Positions 15,521 to 17,713 of a stretch of DNA of 17,713 bases are shown here, in pieces. Numbering within the stretch: the first letter of the stretch is position 1; each line of letters opens with the position of its first letter. The translations under genes were made by a program, and so were the position numbers. The notes below the pieces were generated by a model, which was not told where the DNA came from, did no database searches, and saw only the letters and a program-made list of their open reading frames with translations. Source of the stretch: JBBQXV01 sp043785585 (GTDB lineage: Bacteria; Myxococcota_A; Polyangia; Polyangiales; Polyangiaceae); assembly GCA_043785585.1 (NCBI GenBank), contig JAYVXB010000325.1:1-17713 (forward strand). The letters are read 5' to 3'.

Positions 15521-16714
15521 CTAGGCCTTCCCGTCGCGCACGGCCGCCGCGTCGAGGGCCTGCTGCGCGCGCTCGATGCTCTCGAAGAGCGCGCGGAAGT
15601 TTCCGTAGCCAAAGCCTTCGTCGCCGGCGCGCTGGATGATCTCGTAGAAGAACGGCCCCGCGCGCGAGTCGTCGTACAGCGTCTTCGCTTCGCGCATGAA
15701 GATCTGGAGCATGTACTTGTCGTTCGCGCCGTCGACGAGGATCTGCAGGCGCTCGAGGGTCGCGAGCTCTTCTTTGACGTTGTGGATGCCGAGCGTCGCG
15801 AGGCGGCCGGGGAGATCCCGGTAGTACGCGGGGTGCGTCTGCATGAAGTCGACGCCGCGCTTCGCGAGATCCTCGACCGTCGCGATGATGTTCGGGACCG
15901 CGAACGCGATGTGCTGAATGCCGGCGCCGTGGTTGTCGTCGACGAACTTCCAGATCTGCGACTCGCGGAACAGCGGCTTGAGCGGCTCGTTCGTCGCGAA
16001 CTTCACGCCGCTCGCGGGATCCCACATCACGATCGATTTGAGGCCGGAGCCCGCCGCGAACGACTGCCGTGACTGCGCGACGTCCTGCGTGTGGAACTTG
16101 ATTTCCCAGAACGGCTCGAAGCCGAGCACCTCTTTGTACCACCCGACGATCGGCTGCATCGTCAGTCCGTTCGACGTCACGTGATCGATGTTGACGATGC
16201 CGTAGCGGTTCTCGGGGCGAACGAGCGACTCGCGATTTCCGACGCCGCTGTCGACGAAGCCCGGCGCGAACGCGCGGTAGTCGCTCCGCTCCACGAATCG
16301 AAACGCGACGTCGCCGAGCGGCGTCGCAATCTCGACGGCGCGGTAACGCCCGCCGCTCGCGTCCTTGTCCTCGACAGGATCGCTCATGAACGTCGCGTTG
16401 CGCTTCTCGAGGAACGCCATCGTCGCGTCGAGATCCTTCACGCGCAAGCTGAGGCTCATGACGCCCGCGGGGTGGCGGCGAAGGTAGCGACCGGCCTTGG
16501 AAGACTGGCGGAGCGCGGTCGAGATGCAGACGCGCGCATCGCCCGCGCCGAAGACGACTGCCTGCTGGCCGCTGCGTTGCACGAGATCGTCGCCTGCGCG
16601 CGCGACCTCCTTGAAGTCGAGCCGCTCGGTGTAAAATGCACGCGAGCGATCGATGTTCTCGACCGCCCAGTGGATCGAATCGTAGCCGATGATTCCGACG
16701 TTCTCTGCCGCCAT
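15521..16714 (-). CDS. hppD: 4-hydroxyphenylpyruvate dioxygenase
   Basis: The enzyme converts 4-hydroxyphenylpyruvate to homogentisate, supplying the substrate of the next gene. The 397-residue product has the two vicinal-oxygen-chelate domains of the family. The iron ligands are visible in the C-terminal domain: His in IVNIDHVTSN, His in GAGIQHIAFAV, and Glu in GPFFYEIIQR. It ends with GNFRALFESIERAQ, typical of this family. Three in-frame starts exist: GTG 16753, ATG 16726 and ATG 16714. I chose 16714 because MAAENVGIIGYDSIHW aligns best with the usual family N-terminus, and because a promoter-like -10 sits so close to 16753 that this codon would fall at the transcript start. ATG 16726 remains possible. 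None has a strong ribosome binding site. Confidence 0.94.
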   Translation of the reverse strand: MAAENVGIIGYDSIHWAVENIDRSRAFYTERLDFKEVARAGDDLVQRSGQQAVVFGAGDARVCISTALRQSSKAGRYLRRHPAGVMSLSLRVKDLDATMAFLEKRNATFMSDPVEDKDASGGRYRAVEIATPLGDVAFRFVERSDYRAFAPGFVDSGVGNRESLVRPENRYGIVNIDHVTSNGLTMQPIVGWYKEVLGFEPFWEIKFHTQDVAQSRQSFAAGSGLKSIVMWDPASGVKFATNEPLKPLFRESQIWKFVDDNHGAGIQHIAFAVPNIIATVEDLAKRGVDFMQTHPAYYRDLPGRLATLGIHNVKEELATLERLQILVDGANDKYMLQIFMREAKTLYDDSRAGPFFYEIIQRAGDEGFGYGNFRALFESIERAQQALDAAAVRDGKA

Positions 16715-16752
16715 GCGGCGCAGCATGCCACCGGTCGAGGCTCCGGCAAACA

Positions 16753-16784
16753 CGGCACTATAGTTCGTGCCGCACCTCGTCAGA
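16753..16784 (-). promoter_or_regulatory. Candidate hppD-hmgA promoter overlapped by an inverted repeat
   Basis: On the minus strand TATAGT (16757-16762) matches the -10 consensus at five of six positions. Upstream lies CTGACG, sharing TGAC with the -35 consensus, at a spacing of 15 bases, or TCTGAC at 16. A perfect inverted repeat, CGGCAC-N8-GTGCCG (16753-16758 and 16767-16772), surrounds the -10 box. This is the geometry of a repressor operator. Transcription would begin near the GTG at 16753. The short spacing and high GC background keep this tentative. Confidence 0.45.
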
Positions 16785-16834
16785 CGCGGCGACCGTCTCG
16801 ACGGCGCTCGCGACCTCGCCTACGTTGCCGCGCG

Positions 16835-17281
16835 ATGTCGCCTCTCCGCCACGCGCCGACGCTCGTATCCCTCGCCGTCGTCGTCTTCGCATTCGCGTGC
16901 AAAGAGGGCGGCTCGTCTTCGGGTGGTGCGCCGTCCGCCGCGAGCGCCGCCGCGAAGCCCGCGACCAAGCGCCTCCCCAACGGCCAGTGCCCGCCGCCCG
17001 GCTCGACGTGCGCGTCGGGCGAGTACGAGCGCTACACCGGATGCGTCGACGCGAAGTGCGACACCGAGAACAAGCTCTGCTTCGGTCCCAACTACCAGAA
17101 GGCGGCATTCGGCGGACCGTGCAAGGATCACATGGCGTGCGTCGCCGCGTGCGCGTGCGACGACACTCCGTGCATGCAGAAGTGCGCGCCGAGCGCCGAG
17201 TGCCGCGCGTGCCTGACGAGCACCGTGCTCGCCTGCGTGCGTGGCGCAGGTTGCGAAGTCCCCGCGTGCGCCGCGCCGTGA
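16835..17281 (+). CDS. Cysteine-rich lipoprotein, function unknown
   Basis: The 148-residue product begins MSPLRHAPTLVSLAVVVFAF followed by Ala-Cys, a signal peptide ending at Cys22. The lipobox FAFAC is atypical because Phe occupies the -2 position. A Gly/Ser/Ala linker follows. The rest is dense in cysteines, arranged as CPPPGSTC, CVDAKCDTENKLC, then a C-terminal block CKDHMACVAACACDDTPCMQKC continuing with CRAC and CEVPAC. Evenly spaced CxxxC pairs suggest disulfide-linked helical hairpins, a layout common in exported myxobacterial proteins without known function. ATG 16835 is the first codon that gives a signal peptide. The long open frame upstream is antisense to hppD. It is divergent from hppD (about 120 bp). 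Confidence 0.8.
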   Translation: MSPLRHAPTLVSLAVVVFAFACKEGGSSSGGAPSAASAAAKPATKRLPNGQCPPPGSTCASGEYERYTGCVDAKCDTENKLCFGPNYQKAAFGGPCKDHMACVAACACDDTPCMQKCAPSAECRACLTSTVLACVRGAGCEVPACAAP

Positions 17282-17288
17282 CCGCGGG

Positions 17289-17713
17289 TCATCGCTCCAT
17301 GATCGGCTCGAGCATCACAGTCAGTCGCTCGAGCGTCTCCTCCATGCGCGATCGCAGGTCGTCGTCGCGAACCTGTTCGAGCGCGCTCCGCAAGTTCGCC
17401 ATCCAGTAGAACGAGGCGAAGCCGTGATCCTGCGCGAGCTTCTCGAGCTCGCCGGCGCGCGGCAACAGATCGACCGACTCGCCGCGCGCGCTCGCGTAGA
17501 GGATCCCCAAGATCTCGCCGAGGAGCGTCGCGTCGCCGGCGTCGGCCTCGGCGTCCTGCGCGCTCGCGAGGCCGCGACGGAGCTCGGCGAACGCGGCGTC
17601 GAGATCCTGGAAGAGGAGCGCGTAGAGCGAGCGCGCGATGTGGGCGAACGCAGCGGAGCGCGCGCTGACGCCGGCGATGCGCTTGTCGGTGAGCTCGTCG
17701 AGCGCTTGCGTCG
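17289..17713 (-). CDS. Partial helical protein, C-terminal 141 residues, function unknown
   Basis: A minus-strand frame enters from the right edge without interruption and ends with TGA at 17289-17291. The 141 visible residues are rich in Leu, Ala, Glu and Arg and look entirely alpha-helical (FAELRRGLASAQDAEADAG, LPRAGELEKLAQDHG, MEETLERLTVMLEPIMER). The pattern could fit helical repeats such as TPR, but no repeat consensus is clear and no family is recognised. The real start lies outside the window. An internal TTG at 17510 is not needed as a start because the frame remains open upstream. The gene converges on the cysteine-rich lipoprotein with a 7-bp gap, leaving no room for a terminator between them. 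Confidence 0.7.
   Translation of the reverse strand, partial: TQALDELTDKRIAGVSARSAAFAHIARSLYALLFQDLDAAFAELRRGLASAQDAEADAGDATLLGEILGILYASARGESVDLLPRAGELEKLAQDHGFASFYWMANLRSALEQVRDDDLRSRMEETLERLTVMLEPIMER

Overview
The window is very GC-rich DNA in which third codon positions are dominated by G and C. Almost every gene has long antisense shadow reading frames. Several traits together point to Myxococcota, probably of the Polyangiales type: a Ser/Thr kinase with an extracellular sensor, an FHA-AAA+ regulator, MopE-type 'CNGxDDDCDG' lipoproteins, cysteine-rich lipoproteins and a DUF346-repeat protease. This placement is an inference from gene content, not from a marker gene. I see no rRNA, tRNA, CRISPR array, insertion sequence or phage gene.

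Left part (1-2656): the 5' end of a minus-strand membrane or secreted protein gene runs off the left edge. Divergent from it, and possibly overlapping it, is an orphan family-5 ABC solute-binding lipoprotein. A small single-pass membrane protein follows, with a Pro/Ala-rich tract built from 30-bp tandem repeats.

Centre-left (2776-7195): a tight three-gene unit whose junctions are both ATGA stop/start overlaps. It encodes a cytoplasmic GT-A glycosyltransferase with an N-terminal region resembling a PqqD/RRE winged helix, a secreted protein of the zinc phospholipase C / P1 nuclease type with a predicted mature N-terminal Trp, and a MopE-like lipoprotein. This is the most likely place in the window for an undescribed system. 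An AraC-family regulator follows at 7251-8153.

Centre-right (8231-12794): a strong minus-strand intrinsic terminator ends a secreted trypsin-like protease that carries a complete seven-repeat DUF346/PLL-type beta-propeller. Divergent from the protease, across about 445 bp, is a transmembrane Ser/Thr kinase with an extracellular DUF1565-like beta-helix.

Right part (12798-17713): the minus-strand genes hppD and hmgA are separated by 4 bp and encode two consecutive steps of tyrosine catabolism (4-hydroxyphenylpyruvate to homogentisate to maleylacetoacetate). The same strand continues into an FHA-AAA+-Fis regulator that lacks the GAFTGA loop needed for canonical sigma-54 contact. A promoter-like element overlapped by an inverted repeat lies upstream of hppD. 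Divergent from hppD is a cysteine-rich lipoprotein, which converges on the 3' end of an unidentified helical protein gene cut by the right edge.
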